Positions 55,863 to 64,000 of a DNA stretch of 64,000 bases are shown in pieces. Location: assembly GCA_947303085.1 (NCBI GenBank), contig CAMYXP010000001.1, positions 496,001 to 560,000 of the forward strand, given 5' to 3'. Positions within the stretch are counted from its first letter, which is position 1, and every line of letters starts with the position of its first letter. The DNA comes from an uncultured Bacteroidales bacterium. GTDB taxonomy: Bacteria > Bacteroidota > Bacteroidia > Bacteroidales > F082. Below the pieces are notes generated by a model that saw only the letters and a program-made list of their open reading frames with translations, did not search any database and was not told the DNA's origin. The translations under genes were made by a program, and so were the position numbers.

Positions 55863-56282
55863 ATGTTACAACCTAAAAGAACTAGATACAGAAGACCTCA
55901 GAAGGGCAAGATGAAGGGCAACGCACACCGCGGCCATGAACTCGCCTTCGGTACTTTTGGTATTAAAACACTTGAGGAACACCTGATCACAGCACGCCAG
56001 ATTGAGGCTGCACGTCAAGCTGTTACACGTCACATGAAACGTGAAGGACAGATTTGGATCAGAATATTCCCTGACAAACCTATCACCAAGAAGCCTCTCG
56101 AGGTTCGTATGGGTAAAGGTAAGGGAGACGTCGAGTACTTCGTAGCTCGCGTAACTCCAGGTCACATGCTTTTCGAAGCTGCGGGCGTGCCGTTAGAAGT
56201 AGCTAAAGAGGCACTCCGTTTAGCCGCTCAAAAGCTTCCTGTAGCAACTAAGTTTGTGGTTAGAAGAGATTATGTCGAATAA
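55863..56282 (+). CDS. rplP: 50S ribosomal protein L16 (uL16)
   Basis: 139 residues. L16 is needed for A-site tRNA accommodation. The opening [23 protein letters not shown] and [25 protein letters not shown] are conserved, including the loop that contacts tRNA. It is followed by rpmC 15 bases later. Confidence 0.98.
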   Translation: MLQPKRTRYRRPQKGKMKGNAHRGHELAFGTFGIKTLEEHLITARQIEAARQAVTRHMKREGQIWIRIFPDKPITKKPLEVRMGKGKGDVEYFVARVTPGHMLFEAAGVPLEVAKEALRLAAQKLPVATKFVVRRDYVE

Positions 56283-56297
56283 AAAACAGTAAGCACT

Positions 56298-56504
56298 ATG
56301 AAGAAAGAAGCAATCAATGAATTAAGTACTGCTGATCTGATGGAACGTATTGAAGCTACACGCGAACAGTACATTAAGATGAAAATGCAACATGCAGTTT
56401 CTCCATTGGATAATCCGAACAAAATCGGCGCAACCCGCAAACAGATCGCACGCATGCTGACAGAGCTCACAAAGCGTCAGAATGCAGAACAGAACGTTAA
56501 ATAA
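56298..56504 (+). CDS. rpmC: 50S ribosomal protein L29 (uL29)
   Basis: 68 residues, a two-helix hairpin near the tunnel exit. AINELSTADLMERIEATREQ and the second-helix segment NPNKIGATRKQIARMLTEL are recognisable. It begins 15 bases after rplP; the ORF is short but its place between rplP and rpsQ makes it secure. Confidence 0.97.
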   Translation: MKKEAINELSTADLMERIEATREQYIKMKMQHAVSPLDNPNKIGATRKQIARMLTELTKRQNAEQNVK

Positions 56505-56525
56505 TAAACGACGAAAGGAATTAAA

Positions 56526-56780
56526 ATGGAAAGAAATCTTAGAAAAGAGAGAATCGGTGTAGTTGCCAGCAATAAGATGGACAAGACGATCGTCGTTGTG
56601 ATTGAACGTCGTACAAAACACCCGATTTACGGTAAATTTGTTAAGAAATCAACAAGATTCTTCGCACACGACGAGAAGAATGAGTGCAACATCGGTGACA
56701 CCGTCCGCATCATGGAGACACGTCCGTTGAGCAAGAACAAACGTTGGAGACTCGTTGAAATAATAGAAAGGGCCAAGTAA
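56526..56780 (+). CDS. rpsQ: 30S ribosomal protein S17 (uS17)
   Basis: 84 residues, OB-fold. [22 protein letters not shown] and the [41 protein letters not shown] core are conserved. A GAAAGGAA stretch lies just upstream of the ATG as a possible ribosome-binding site. The stop overlaps the start of rplN (TAATG). Confidence 0.98.
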   Translation: MERNLRKERIGVVASNKMDKTIVVVIERRTKHPIYGKFVKKSTRFFAHDEKNECNIGDTVRIMETRPLSKNKRWRLVEIIERAK

Positions 56781-57148
56781 TGTTACAACAAGAATCAAGA
56801 CTTGCAGTAGCCGACAATAGCGGTGCAAAGGAAGTACTCTGCATCAGAGTATTAGGCGGAACCAAGAAACGTTACGCCCGTATCGGCGACGTCATCGTGG
56901 TTACAGTGAAAGACGCTCTTCCAAGCGGTAACGTGAAGAAGGGTTCAGTAGTAAAGGCAGTCGTCGTCCGCACAAAGAAGGAGACACGCCGTCCTGACGG
57001 ATCATACATCCGTTTCGACGACAACGCATGCGTCCTCCTCAACGGACAAGGCGAAATGTTAGGAACTCGTATCTTTGGACCAGTAGCCAGGGAATTGCGT
57101 GAGAAACAGTATATGAAAATCGTATCTCTTGCACCTGAGGTACTCTAA
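56780..57148 (+). CDS. rplN: 50S ribosomal protein L14 (uL14)
   Basis: 122 residues. L14 forms bridge B8 and is the binding site of the silencing factor Rsf[24 protein letters not shown] and the C-terminal [24 protein letters not shown] are conserved. It overlaps the rpsQ stop by one base, giving tight coupling at the S10-to-spc junction. Confidence 0.98.
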   Translation: MLQQESRLAVADNSGAKEVLCIRVLGGTKKRYARIGDVIVVTVKDALPSGNVKKGSVVKAVVVRTKKETRRPDGSYIRFDDNACVLLNGQGEMLGTRIFGPVARELREKQYMKIVSLAPEVL

Positions 57149-57166
57149 TAAAGAAAGGAAAAAGCT

Positions 57167-57484
57167 ATGAGTAAAATGTTCGTAAAGAAAGGCGACAGCG
57201 TAGTCGTTATCGCCGGAACCCAGAAGGGCAAGAAAGGTACAGTGCTTAGCGTTGACGTTGAGAAAAACCGCGTTATCGTTGATGGCGTGAACCTCATGTC
57301 GAAACACACAAAGCCGAACACCGAGAACCCTAAAGGTGGTATCATAAAGAAAGAAGCTTCCATCCACGCCTCAAACGTCATGGTTTGTGACAAGGACGGT
57401 AAAGCCGGCCGCATCGGTCGTAAAAAAGATGAACAAGGAAAATCAGTCCGTTATTCAAAAAAATCAGGGGAGGTTATTAAATAA
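57167..57484 (+). CDS. rplX: 50S ribosomal protein L24 (uL24)
   Basis: 105 residues. The KOW motif is near the start ([25 protein letters not shown], about 4-28). L24 begins 50S assembly and sits at the tunnel exit. An AAAGGA stretch 12 bases upstream is a possible ribosome-binding site. It overlaps rplE by one base (TAATG). Confidence 0.98.
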   Translation: MSKMFVKKGDSVVVIAGTQKGKKGTVLSVDVEKNRVIVDGVNLMSKHTKPNTENPKGGIIKKEASIHASNVMVCDKDGKAGRIGRKKDEQGKSVRYSKKSGEVIK

Positions 57485-58041
57485 TGAACTATCAACCCAA
57501 ACTTAAAGTACAGTACAAGAGCGAAATCGTGCCTGCATTGATGAAAGAATTCCAGTACAAGACTGTGATGCAGGTTCCACGGCTTTTGAAAATTTCGCTC
57601 AATCAGGGTATCGGTGCAGCTCTCGCCGACAAGAAACTGATTGACTATGGTGTAGAGGAAATGACAGCTATCACCGGACAAAAAGCCGTTCCGACAATCT
57701 CAAGACACGACGTGTCAAACTTCAAACTTCGTCGTGGTAACCCGATCGGCGTGCGCGTGACGTTGCGCGGTGACAAAATGTACGAGTTCCTCGAGCGTTT
57801 AGTCGCTGTAGCTCTTCCACGTGTTCGTGACTTCAGAGGTATTAATGACAAAGGCTTCGACGGCCGCGGCAACTACAGCTTCGGCGTGAGCGAGCAGATC
57901 ATCTTCCCGGAGATCGACATGGATAAAGTCAACAAGATCAACGGTATGGATATCACTTTCGTCACATCAGCGAACACCGACAAGGAAGCAATGGCCTTGT
58001 TGAAACAGTTTGGTCTTCCATTTAAAAACCAGAAAAAATAA
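57484..58041 (+). CDS. rplE: 50S ribosomal protein L5 (uL5)
   Basis: 185 residues. L5 binds 5S rRNA and forms bridge B1b with S13. [16 protein letters not shown] and [30 protein letters not shown] are conserved. It starts one base into the rplX stop and is followed by rpsN seven bases later. Confidence 0.98.
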   Translation: MNYQPKLKVQYKSEIVPALMKEFQYKTVMQVPRLLKISLNQGIGAALADKKLIDYGVEEMTAITGQKAVPTISRHDVSNFKLRRGNPIGVRVTLRGDKMYEFLERLVAVALPRVRDFRGINDKGFDGRGNYSFGVSEQIIFPEIDMDKVNKINGMDITFVTSANTDKEAMALLKQFGLPFKNQKK

Positions 58042-58048
58042 GTAAGAT

Positions 58049-58318
58049 ATGGCAAAAGAATCAATGAAAGCGCGCGAGCGCAAGAGAATGGCGATGGTAG
58101 AGAAATACGCAGAGAAACGCGCAGCCCTCAAGGCAGCCGGCGACTACGTAGGTCTCCAGAAGCTTCCAAGAAACGCTTCACCTATCCGCGTACATAATCG
58201 TTGTCAGCTTACAGGACGTCCAAAAGGTTATATGCGTCAGTTCGGCATCTCACGTATCAACTTCCGTGAAATGGCGCTCAAAGGTCTGATCCCAGGTGTT
58301 AAAAAAGCAAGTTGGTAA
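58049..58318 (+). CDS. rpsN: 30S ribosomal protein S14 (uS14), zinc-free form
   Basis: 89 residues. The zinc ligands CxxC...CxxC of the short S14 form are absent, with [27 protein letters not shown] as the conserved C-terminal segment; this is the zinc-independent class. S14 lies in the 30S head. It starts seven bases after rplE. The L36 gene in this window is also a zinc-free type. Confidence 0.97.
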   Translation: MAKESMKARERKRMAMVEKYAEKRAALKAAGDYVGLQKLPRNASPIRVHNRCQLTGRPKGYMRQFGISRINFREMALKGLIPGVKKASW

Positions 58319-58339
58319 TAATTTAAAAGAATTAGAACT

Positions 58340-58738
58340 ATGATTACAGACCCTATAGCAGATTTTTTGACACGCGTTCGCAATGCCGTAAACGCTAAAC
58401 ATAGAATCGTGGAAGTCCCTGCTTCAAACGTGAAGAAGGCTATCACCAAGATCCTCTTCGAAAAAGGCTATATCCTTAACTATAAATTCGAAGAAGAAGG
58501 TCCTCAAGGTACCATTAAGATCGCTCTTAAATACCATCCTGTCACAAAACAGCCAGCTATCATGAACATCGACCGCGTTTCACGCCCAGGTCTCCGTCAG
58601 TACGCCGGCTCAGAAAACCTCCCGAGAGTCATGAACGGTCTTGGCATCGCCATCATCTCGACCTCGAAAGGCATTATGACAGACAAGGAAGCTCAGAAAC
58701 TCCATATCGGAGGTGAAGTATTATGCTATGTTTCATAA
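58340..58738 (+). CDS. rpsH: 30S ribosomal protein S8 (uS8)
   Basis: 132 residues. S8 binds helix 21 of 16S rRNA and, in E. coli, represses the spc operon. ITDPIADFLTRVRNA opens it, and SRPGLRQYAGSENLP and GIAIISTSKGIMTDKEAQK are the conserved blocks. It starts 21 bases after rpsN. A consensus-strength Shine-Dalgarno for the next gene follows its stop. Confidence 0.98.
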   Translation: MITDPIADFLTRVRNAVNAKHRIVEVPASNVKKAITKILFEKGYILNYKFEEEGPQGTIKIALKYHPVTKQPAIMNIDRVSRPGLRQYAGSENLPRVMNGLGIAIISTSKGIMTDKEAQKLHIGGEVLCYVS

Positions 58739-58744
58739 TTTGAT

Positions 58745-58750
58745 AGGAGG
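58745..58750 (+). promoter_or_regulatory. Strong Shine-Dalgarno sequence before rplF
   Basis: AGGAGG, eight bases before the rplF ATG at 58759. Most genes in this window lack any such sequence, so this is unusual for the genome. Confidence 0.7.
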
Positions 58751-58758
58751 AAAAAGCT

Positions 58759-59319
58759 ATGGCATTATCAAGAATCGGTAAATTACCTATTGCAATCCCA
58801 GCAGGTACTGAGGTTACAATTAAAGATAACGTTCTCACAGTTAAAGGTAAACTTGGCACTCTCAGCCAGGATTTCCACGGTGACGTTGACGTTAAAATAG
58901 AAGACGGTCACATTCACGTTGCACCGGCTAACATCCCTAACGCATCAGCCAAACACGGTCTCTACCGCGCGTTGTTCTTCAACATGGTGAAAGGCGTATC
59001 AGAAGGTTTCGAGACAGTTCAGGAATTTGTCGGCGTCGGCTACAAAGCTGAAGCTAAAGCCAACGGCAAACAACTTGAACTCTCACTCGGTTTCTCACAC
59101 AACATGATTTTCGTCATGCCTGATGAGATCACATGCGAGACCATCAACGAAAGAGGTAAGAACCCTATCCTCAAGTTGCGTTCATATGATAAGCAGTTGC
59201 TCGGCCAGGTCGCAGCAAAGATCCGTTCATACCGTAAACCTGAACCTTACAAGGGCAAGGGTATCAAGTTTGAAGGTGAAGTGCTCCGTCGTAAGGCAGG
59301 TAAGGCAGCAGGTAAATAA
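58759..59319 (+). CDS. rplF: 50S ribosomal protein L6 (uL6)
   Basis: 186 residues, two similar alpha/beta domains. SRIGKLPIAIPAGTEVTI opens the first; the C-terminal signature is the KPEPYKGKGIKFEGEVLRRKAGKA stretch. L6 contacts the sarcin-ricin loop region. It is preceded by a clear AGGAGG, rare here. It ends 26 bases before rplR. Confidence 0.98.
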   Translation: MALSRIGKLPIAIPAGTEVTIKDNVLTVKGKLGTLSQDFHGDVDVKIEDGHIHVAPANIPNASAKHGLYRALFFNMVKGVSEGFETVQEFVGVGYKAEAKANGKQLELSLGFSHNMIFVMPDEITCETINERGKNPILKLRSYDKQLLGQVAAKIRSYRKPEPYKGKGIKFEGEVLRRKAGKAAGK

Positions 59320-59345
59320 TGTTTAATTTTTAAAATTGAAGAAAG

Positions 59346-59699
59346 ATGAATAAGAAGATTGAAAGAAGATTAAACATCAAGAGACGCGTTCGTAAAGTCG
59401 TCAGCGGCACAGCGACACGCCCAAGAATGTCTGTCTTTAGAAGCAACAAGCAGATCTACGTCCAGCTTATCGACGATGAAGCAGGCAGAACATTAGTTGC
59501 TGCAAGCTCATGCGAAAACGGAATCGAAGAAGAAAAGATTACAAAGATCGAGAAGGCAGCTAAAGTCGGCAACCTCATCGCTGAAAAGGCAAAGGCAGCT
59601 GGCATCGAGACAGTCGTGTTCGATCGTAACGGTTATTTGTATCACGGAAGAGTTAAGTCTTTAGCAGACGGCGCTCGTAATGGAGGATTAAAATTCTAA
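59346..59699 (+). CDS. rplR: 50S ribosomal protein L18 (uL18)
   Basis: 117 residues. L18 binds 5S rRNA together with L5. The Arg-rich N-terminus ([19 protein letters not shown]) and [21 protein letters not shown] are conserved, and [23 protein letters not shown] closes it. Five bases separate it from rpsE. Confidence 0.98.
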   Translation: MNKKIERRLNIKRRVRKVVSGTATRPRMSVFRSNKQIYVQLIDDEAGRTLVAASSCENGIEEEKITKIEKAAKVGNLIAEKAKAAGIETVVFDRNGYLYHGRVKSLADGARNGGLKF

Positions 59700-59704
59700 A
59701 AACT

Positions 59705-60223
59705 ATGGCAGAAGTCAACGTAAAAAAAGTGAAAACTTCGGAAATCGAGTTGAAAGAACGTCTGGTCCACGTCGGCCGCGTGACTAAGGTCACCAAAGGT
59801 GGACGCGCATTTACCTTCGCAGCCCTCGTCGTCGTCGGCAATGAAAACGGCGTCGTAGGTTACGGCCTCGGTAAAGCTAAGGAAGTTCAAGCCGCTGTTC
59901 AAAAAGGCACTGAAGATGCAAAGAAGAACCTCATCAAGGTTCCGGTCATCAACGGTACTCTCCCTCACGAACAATACGGAAAATATTGCGGTGCATACGT
60001 TTACATCCAACCAGCTACCCCTGGTACCGGTGTTATCGCAGGCGGTGCAATGCGTGCTGTTCTTGAAAGCGTCGGCGTGAAAAACGTTCTCGCAAAATCA
60101 AAAGGTTCATCAAACCCTCACTCAGTGGTGAAAGCTACATTCGCAGCATTGTCACAAATGCGCGACGCGCGCACAGTAGCCCAGATGAGAGGCGTGGATT
60201 TGGATACGGTGTTTAACGGATAA
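59705..60223 (+). CDS. rpsE: 30S ribosomal protein S5 (uS5)
   Basis: 172 residues. S5 lies at the mRNA entrance and affects accuracy and spectinomycin binding. [25 protein letters not shown] is the dsRNA-binding-like domain, and [32 protein letters not shown] the second. No spectinomycin-type change is evident in the VTKGGR loop. It starts five bases after rplR. Confidence 0.98.
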   Translation: MAEVNVKKVKTSEIELKERLVHVGRVTKVTKGGRAFTFAALVVVGNENGVVGYGLGKAKEVQAAVQKGTEDAKKNLIKVPVINGTLPHEQYGKYCGAYVYIQPATPGTGVIAGGAMRAVLESVGVKNVLAKSKGSSNPHSVVKATFAALSQMRDARTVAQMRGVDLDTVFNG

Positions 60224-60241
60224 TCTTAAAAATTTTGACAA

Positions 60242-60424
60242 ATGAAAAAAGTAAGAATAACTCAGATTAGAAGTGGCATCGGCAGACCACAGGATCAGAA
60301 AGACACTCTTAAGTGCTTGAACCTCAGAAAGATGCATCAGTCAGTGGAAGTCGACATCGACAACCCTGCTGTCGCAGGCATGGTCGAGAAAGTGAAACAC
60401 CTTCTCAATATTGAAGAAATCTAA
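60242..60424 (+). CDS. rpmD: 50S ribosomal protein L30 (uL30)
   Basis: 60 residues. [21 protein letters not shown] and [30 protein letters not shown] are the full L30 fold. This short gene is often missed, but its place between rpsE and rplO is fixed. It is 18 bases after rpsE. Confidence 0.97.
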   Translation: MKKVRITQIRSGIGRPQDQKDTLKCLNLRKMHQSVEVDIDNPAVAGMVEKVKHLLNIEEI

Positions 60425-60454
60425 TTGTTAAACTAAGAAATTTAAAAAATAGTT

Positions 60455-60898
60455 ATGGATCTTAGTAATCTTAAACCGGCACAAGGTTCTGTCAAAGACC
60501 GCAAGAGAATCGGTCGTGGACAAGGCTCAGGCTACGGTGGAACATCTACACGCGGTCATAAAGGTGCAGGCTCACGCTCAGGAAACACTCATAAGATTGG
60601 TTTCGAAGGCGGCCAGATGCCTCTCGCACGTCTCGTCCCTAAGTACGGATTCAAGAACATCAACCGCGTGGAATATCGCGCAGTCAACGTTGAGGTTCTC
60701 CAGGACTTCGCTAACAGCGGTATCACAGACATTACCCCAGAACTGTTGAAAGAAAACGGTTTCGTCGGAAAATATGAACTTGTTAAAATTCTCGGAAACG
60801 GTGAATTGACAGCAGCAGTCAACGTGAAAGCCAACGCATGGTCGAAAGGCGCTGAAGAGGCTATCACAAAGGCTGGTGGTACTATTGAGAAAATTTAA
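60455..60898 (+). CDS. rplO: 50S ribosomal protein L15 (uL15)
   Basis: 147 residues. The Gly/Arg-rich N-terminal extension (RGQGSGYGGTSTRGHKGAGSRSG, about 23-45) threads into 23S rRNA and the C-terminal globular domain follows. L15 is a late assembly protein. It precedes secY by 19 bases, the usual order. Confidence 0.98.
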   Translation: MDLSNLKPAQGSVKDRKRIGRGQGSGYGGTSTRGHKGAGSRSGNTHKIGFEGGQMPLARLVPKYGFKNINRVEYRAVNVEVLQDFANSGITDITPELLKENGFVGKYELVKILGNGELTAAVNVKANAWSKGAEEAITKAGGTIEKI

Positions 60899-60917
60899 TC
60901 AATTAAACTAAAGAGAT

Positions 60918-62324
60918 ATGAAGGAGTTATTAATAGTTATTTTGGTGTGTCTCGTCATCGCAGGTCTTATGTGGATGAACAAGAGACTTAGAGAGAACAT
61001 CCAGAATATCTTCAAAATCGAGGAACTTCGCAAACGCATCCTCTACACGCTGTTGATCATCTTGATCTACCGTTTCGGATCATACGTGGTTCTCCCCGGT
61101 GTTGACCCTAATGAGCTTGCCGCGTTGAAAAACCAAAGCAGTTCTGGTCTCCTTGGTTTGTTGAATATGTTCTCAGGCGGTGCTTTCGCTAACGCTTCAG
61201 TGTTCGCACTCGGTATCATGCCTTACATCACCGCCAGTATTATCATCCAGTTGCTCGGAATGGCTATCCCTTACTTCCAGCGTTTGCAGAAGGAAGGCGA
61301 GAGCGGCCATCGCAAGATCAACCAGATCACACGTTACCTTACGGTACTCATCGTGGCAGTGCAGGCTCCAGGTTACATCGCTAACCTCAGAGCCCAGCTC
61401 CCTGCTACAGCCATCTACCCGTTCAACGGCGCAGCCCCTACATTGTTCTTCTGGATTTCCTCAGTGATAATCCTCATTGCAGGAACATTGTTCATCATGT
61501 GGCTTGGCGAACGTATCACCGATAAGGGCATCGGCAATGGTATCTCACTCATCATTATGATTGGTATCATCGCTCGTCTCCCATTCGCATTGTTCGCTGA
61601 GGTTGCATCACGCTTCACCGAAGGCGTTGGTGGCCCGATCTTCTTCTTGCTGGAAATCGTATTCCTCGTACTCGTTATCATCATGACAATCCTTCTCGTG
61701 CAAGGTACCCGCAAGATTCCGGTACAGTATGCGAAACGCGTTGTCGGTAACAAACAGTACGGCGGAGTGCGTCAGTACATTCCATTGAAAGTGAACGCCG
61801 CCGGTGTTATGCCTATCATCTTCGCCCAGGCAATCATGTTTGTGCCTATCACAATCATCGGTTACTCACACGCTGAGAGCTTGAGCGGATTCATGAGAGC
61901 TATGACCAACATGAACGGCTTCTGGTACAACTTCGTGTTCTTTATCCTCATCGTTCTCTTCACATACTTCTACACTGCTGTGACGATCAACCCGACACAG
62001 ATGGCTGAAGATATCAAGAAGAACGGTGGTTTTATCCCTGGTGTGAAGCCTGGCAAGCAGACCAAAGACTACATCGATACCATCATGTCAAGAATAACCT
62101 TCCCAGGATCGTTGTTCCTCGGCGTCGTGGCTATCATGCCGTCACTCGTCGCTATCATGGGCGTCAACCAGCAGTTCGCGCAGTTTTACGGCGGAACATC
62201 ATTGCTGATCCTTGTCGGTGTGGTGTTAGACACTTTGCAACAGATTGAAAGTCATCTTCTTATGCGTCATTATGACGGTCTCACCAAGTCAGGTCGTATC
62301 AAAGGCCGCGTAGGTAGGATGTAA
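60918..62324 (+). CDS. secY: Protein translocase subunit SecY with extra N-terminal hydrophobic segment
   Basis: 468 residues against about 445 in related species. The usual start region, IFKIEELRKRI, begins only at residue 31. Before it lies an extra hydrophobic stretch, LLIVILVCLVIAGLMWM (about 4-20), that could make an eleventh transmembrane helix. The rest is canonical: plug region FSGGAFANASVFALGIMPYI, ten helices, and loops such as RKIPVQYAKR. SecY forms the export channel with SecE and SecG. The ATG at 60918 has an AAAGAG before it and normal spacing from rplO; an ATG at 60975 (MNKRLREN) would give the standard length. Confidence 0.95.
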   Translation: MKELLIVILVCLVIAGLMWMNKRLRENIQNIFKIEELRKRILYTLLIILIYRFGSYVVLPGVDPNELAALKNQSSSGLLGLLNMFSGGAFANASVFALGIMPYITASIIIQLLGMAIPYFQRLQKEGESGHRKINQITRYLTVLIVAVQAPGYIANLRAQLPATAIYPFNGAAPTLFFWISSVIILIAGTLFIMWLGERITDKGIGNGISLIIMIGIIARLPFALFAEVASRFTEGVGGPIFFLLEIVFLVLVIIMTILLVQGTRKIPVQYAKRVVGNKQYGGVRQYIPLKVNAAGVMPIIFAQAIMFVPITIIGYSHAESLSGFMRAMTNMNGFWYNFVFFILIVLFTYFYTAVTINPTQMAEDIKKNGGFIPGVKPGKQTKDYIDTIMSRITFPGSLFLGVVAIMPSLVAIMGVNQQFAQFYGGTSLLILVGVVLDTLQQIESHLLMRHYDGLTKSGRIKGRVGRM

Positions 62325-62336
62325 TTTCTATAGAAA

Positions 62337-63113
62337 ATGATTCATTTCAGAACAGATAACGAAATTGAATTGCTGAGACAAGCTGCTTTGCTCGTGGGTA
62401 TGACCCTCGGCGAAGTAGGAAAGCATATACGTCCGGGAGTCCGTACCATCGACCTCGACAAGCTCGCCGAAGAGTTTATCAGAGACCATGGCGCAACTCC
62501 TGCTTTTAAGGGCTACGAAGGATTTCCCGGAAGTTTATGCATCTCCGTCAACGAACAGGTGGTTCACGGTATACCGGGCAACTACGAGCTTCGCGACGGT
62601 GACATCGTCTCAATCGACTGTGGCACGGTACTCAACGGCTACGTCGGCGACTCGGCTTACACCTTCTGCTGCGGCGAGGTGTCGGAAGATGTGAAACTTC
62701 TGCTCAAACGCACGAAGGAATCGCTCTACAAAGGCATCGAGGCAGCGGTGGCAGGCAACCGCATCGGCGACATCGGCTACGCAGTGCAAAGCCACGTCGA
62801 ACAATTCGGTTACGGCGTCGTTCGCGAGCTCGTCGGACATGGCGTCGGACGCAAAATGCACGAAGACCCTCAGGTGCCAAACTACGGCAAACGCGGAACA
62901 GGCACCAAGCTGTCGGAAGGCATGGTTCTCGCCATCGAACCGATGATAACGCTCGGAAAAAAAGAAATCGTGCAGGAACGTGACGGTTGGACTATCACCA
63001 CACGTGACAGAAAACCAGCCGCTCACTTCGAACACGATATCGCGGTACGCCACGGCAAAGCCGAAATATTATCGAGTTTTGAATGGGCAGAAGCAGTAGA
63101 AAATAACCAATAA
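62337..63113 (+). CDS. map: Methionine aminopeptidase, type I
   Basis: 258 residues, the pita-bread fold. Metal ligands: Asp pair in SIDCGTVLNGYVGDSAY (about 93-109), His in GHGVGRKMHEDP (about 169-180), Glu in LAIEPMIT, and the last Glu or Asp near HFEHDIAV. It trims N-terminal Met from new proteins. It is placed between secY and infA with no adk between, and starts 12 bases after secY. No N-terminal zinc-finger extension. Confidence 0.97.
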   Translation: MIHFRTDNEIELLRQAALLVGMTLGEVGKHIRPGVRTIDLDKLAEEFIRDHGATPAFKGYEGFPGSLCISVNEQVVHGIPGNYELRDGDIVSIDCGTVLNGYVGDSAYTFCCGEVSEDVKLLLKRTKESLYKGIEAAVAGNRIGDIGYAVQSHVEQFGYGVVRELVGHGVGRKMHEDPQVPNYGKRGTGTKLSEGMVLAIEPMITLGKKEIVQERDGWTITTRDRKPAAHFEHDIAVRHGKAEILSSFEWAEAVENNQ

Positions 63114-63125
63114 AAAGAAAGAAAT

Positions 63126-63344
63126 ATGGCAAAACAATTGTCGATAGAACAAGACGGTACAGTAACTGAATCACTCGGTAATGCAATGTTCCGGGTCGAA
63201 TTGGAGAACGGTCTGCAAATCATTGCGCACATCTCCGGAAAAATGCGTATGCATTACATAAAAATTCTTCCTGGAGACAAAGTAAAACTCGAAATGTCGC
63301 CTTACGATTTGACAAAAGGTCGTATAACTTTCAGGTACAAATAA
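63126..63344 (+). CDS. infA: Translation initiation factor IF-1
   Basis: 72 residues, the normal length. An S1-like OB fold: [27 protein letters not shown], then [41 protein letters not shown]-1 blocks the A site during initiation. It starts 12 bases after map. A promoter follows its stop, so the next genes may have extra transcription. Confidence 0.98.
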   Translation: MAKQLSIEQDGTVTESLGNAMFRVELENGLQIIAHISGKMRMHYIKILPGDKVKLEMSPYDLTKGRITFRYK

Positions 63345-63383
63345 AAATTTGCACCAAAATGTAAAAGGTAACGCAAAATTTTG

Positions 63384-63391
63384 TATTTTTG
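63384..63391 (+). promoter_or_regulatory. Internal -7 box before rpmJ
   Basis: TATTTTTG followed by CGCGC in the 93-base gap between infA and rpmJ. No TTG -33 at the standard spacing, but a secondary promoter for the rpmJ-rpsM part of the operon is plausible. Confidence 0.55.
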
Positions 63392-63437
63392 CGCGCTAAA
63401 AATAAATGCTTCGAAAAAAATAAAAAAGATATATAAA

Positions 63438-63554
63438 ATGAAAGTAAGAGCATCTATCAAGAAGAGATCAGACGATTGCAAAATAGTGCGTCGTAAAGGT
63501 AAATTGTATGTTATTAACAAAAAGAACCCTAAAGAAAAACAACGTCAGGGTTAA
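63438..63554 (+). CDS. rpmJ: 50S ribosomal protein L36 (bL36), zinc-free form
   Basis: 38 residues ([20 protein letters not shown] ... KQRQG). The standard zinc form has the ligand pattern CxxC...C...H; here only one Cys is present (residue 14), so this is the zinc-independent class. L36 is the smallest 50S protein and is important for late assembly. The gene is too short to be called by size alone; its sequence and place between infA and rpsM settle it. Confidence 0.95.
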   Translation: MKVRASIKKRSDDCKIVRRKGKLYVINKKNPKEKQRQG

Positions 63555-63577
63555 TTAAAATAAAAAACAGATAAACT

Positions 63578-63955
63578 ATGGCTAGAATTGCTGGTGTAGA
63601 TATCCCGAACAACAAACAAGGTCAAATATCTTTAACCTACATTTACGGTATCGGCCGTTCAGCTGCTAAAGCTATCCTTGCACAGGCTAACGTCCCAGCT
63701 GATAAGAAAGTCCAGGACTGGACCGATGATGAACAGAACGCAATCCGTAACATCATCGCCGACAATTACAAGACAGAAGGTGAACTCCGCAGCGAGATCC
63801 AGATCAACATCAAACGTTTGATGGATATCGGTTGCTACAGAGGAATCCGTCACCGTCTCGGATTACCACTTCGTGGTCAGAGCACAAAGAACAACGCTCG
63901 TACACGTAAAGGTCGTAAGAAGACCGTTGCTAACAAGAAGAAAGCCACTAAGTAA
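63578..63955 (+). CDS. rpsM: 30S ribosomal protein S13 (uS13)
   Basis: 125 residues. S13 contacts the P-site tRNA with its basic tail and makes inter-subunit bridges with L5. [33 protein letters not shown] opens it; the last 25 residues are highly basic ([17 protein letters not shown]). rpsK, rpsD, rpoA and rplQ would be expected just past the window edge. Confidence 0.98.
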   Translation: MARIAGVDIPNNKQGQISLTYIYGIGRSAAKAILAQANVPADKKVQDWTDDEQNAIRNIIADNYKTEGELRSEIQINIKRLMDIGCYRGIRHRLGLPLRGQSTKNNARTRKGRKKTVANKKKATK

Positions 63956-63997
63956 CCATTAGCCTTTGGCCATTAGCCATTAGCCGTTAGCCTTTAT
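63956..63997. repeat. Seven-base repeat array after rpsM (locus F), reaching the window edge
   Basis: CCATTAG, CCTTTGG, CCATTAG, CCATTAG, CCGTTAG, CCTTTAT: six units in strict register starting one base after the rpsM stop codon; it may continue beyond the window. Confidence 0.75.
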
Positions 63998-64000
63998 TAG

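Noticed and set aside
1..64000. Mobile elements, CRISPR arrays or prophage genes
   Set aside because: I saw no transposase, integrase, cas gene, phage structural gene or regularly spaced direct repeats; all gene families are chromosomal housekeeping or envelope types.

Overview
The window is one continuous stretch of a Bacteroidota chromosome, most likely from the order Bacteroidales. Four things point there: TAnnTTTG-type -7 promoter boxes upstream of many genes with few Shine-Dalgarno sequences; type IX secretion C-terminal sorting domains on two proteins; phylum-restricted families (DUF4290, DUF5606, an OmpA/PD40/TPR protein, fused SecDF); and a BspA-type leucine-rich-repeat surface protein. 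Base composition is moderate and even. I see no insertion sequence, phage, plasmid, CRISPR or tRNA/rRNA gene.

Layout. 1-8 kb: a truncated M16 peptidase, rsmG, a divergent LysM glucosaminidase, then a minus-strand set lpdA - lytic transglycosylase - uvrA with TAATG stop/start overlaps. 8-14 kb, plus strand: a lipocalin-like gene, purB, an MsbA-like ABC exporter, a DUF5606 gene and pyrK-pyrD. 14-21 kb: murB, two glycosyltransferases, an FtsE-like ATPase, a TPM-domain protein, LemA and htpG. 21-26 kb, plus strand: a methyltransferase, ilvE, an Omp28-like secreted protein and a thioesterase. 26-48 kb, almost all minus strand: pyrF, prfA, purM, an OmpA-family protein, a 1532-residue BspA-like protein, secDF, a NatAB-type ABC pair, dnaJ, grpE, murA, DUF4290 and pcrA. 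48.2-64 kb, plus strand: the merged str-S10-spc ribosomal superoperon from rpsL to rpsM, with fusA, secY, map and infA. tuf is absent between fusA and rpsJ, and adk is absent between secY and map.

Most genes are housekeeping: translation, protein export and folding, pyrimidine and purine synthesis, peptidoglycan synthesis and remodelling, and DNA repair. The surprises lie mainly between or inside them. (1) A 258-nt leader in front of the ribosomal superoperon can fold into a closed multi-branch structure with two mutually exclusive closing helices. (2) Short palindromic repeats sit in frame inside murB (two sites) and pcrA, with a relative between genes before pyrK and a possible one in a signal peptide. 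(3) Seven intergenic loci carry arrays of degenerate seven-base units with different unit sequences. (4) grpE-dnaJ and htpG share a composite upstream motif with identical internal spacing. (5) The OmpA-family protein ends in a retropepsin-like domain whose DTG triad is DRD. (6) SecY has an extra N-terminal hydrophobic segment. (7) MurA has Asp in place of the fosfomycin-target Cys.
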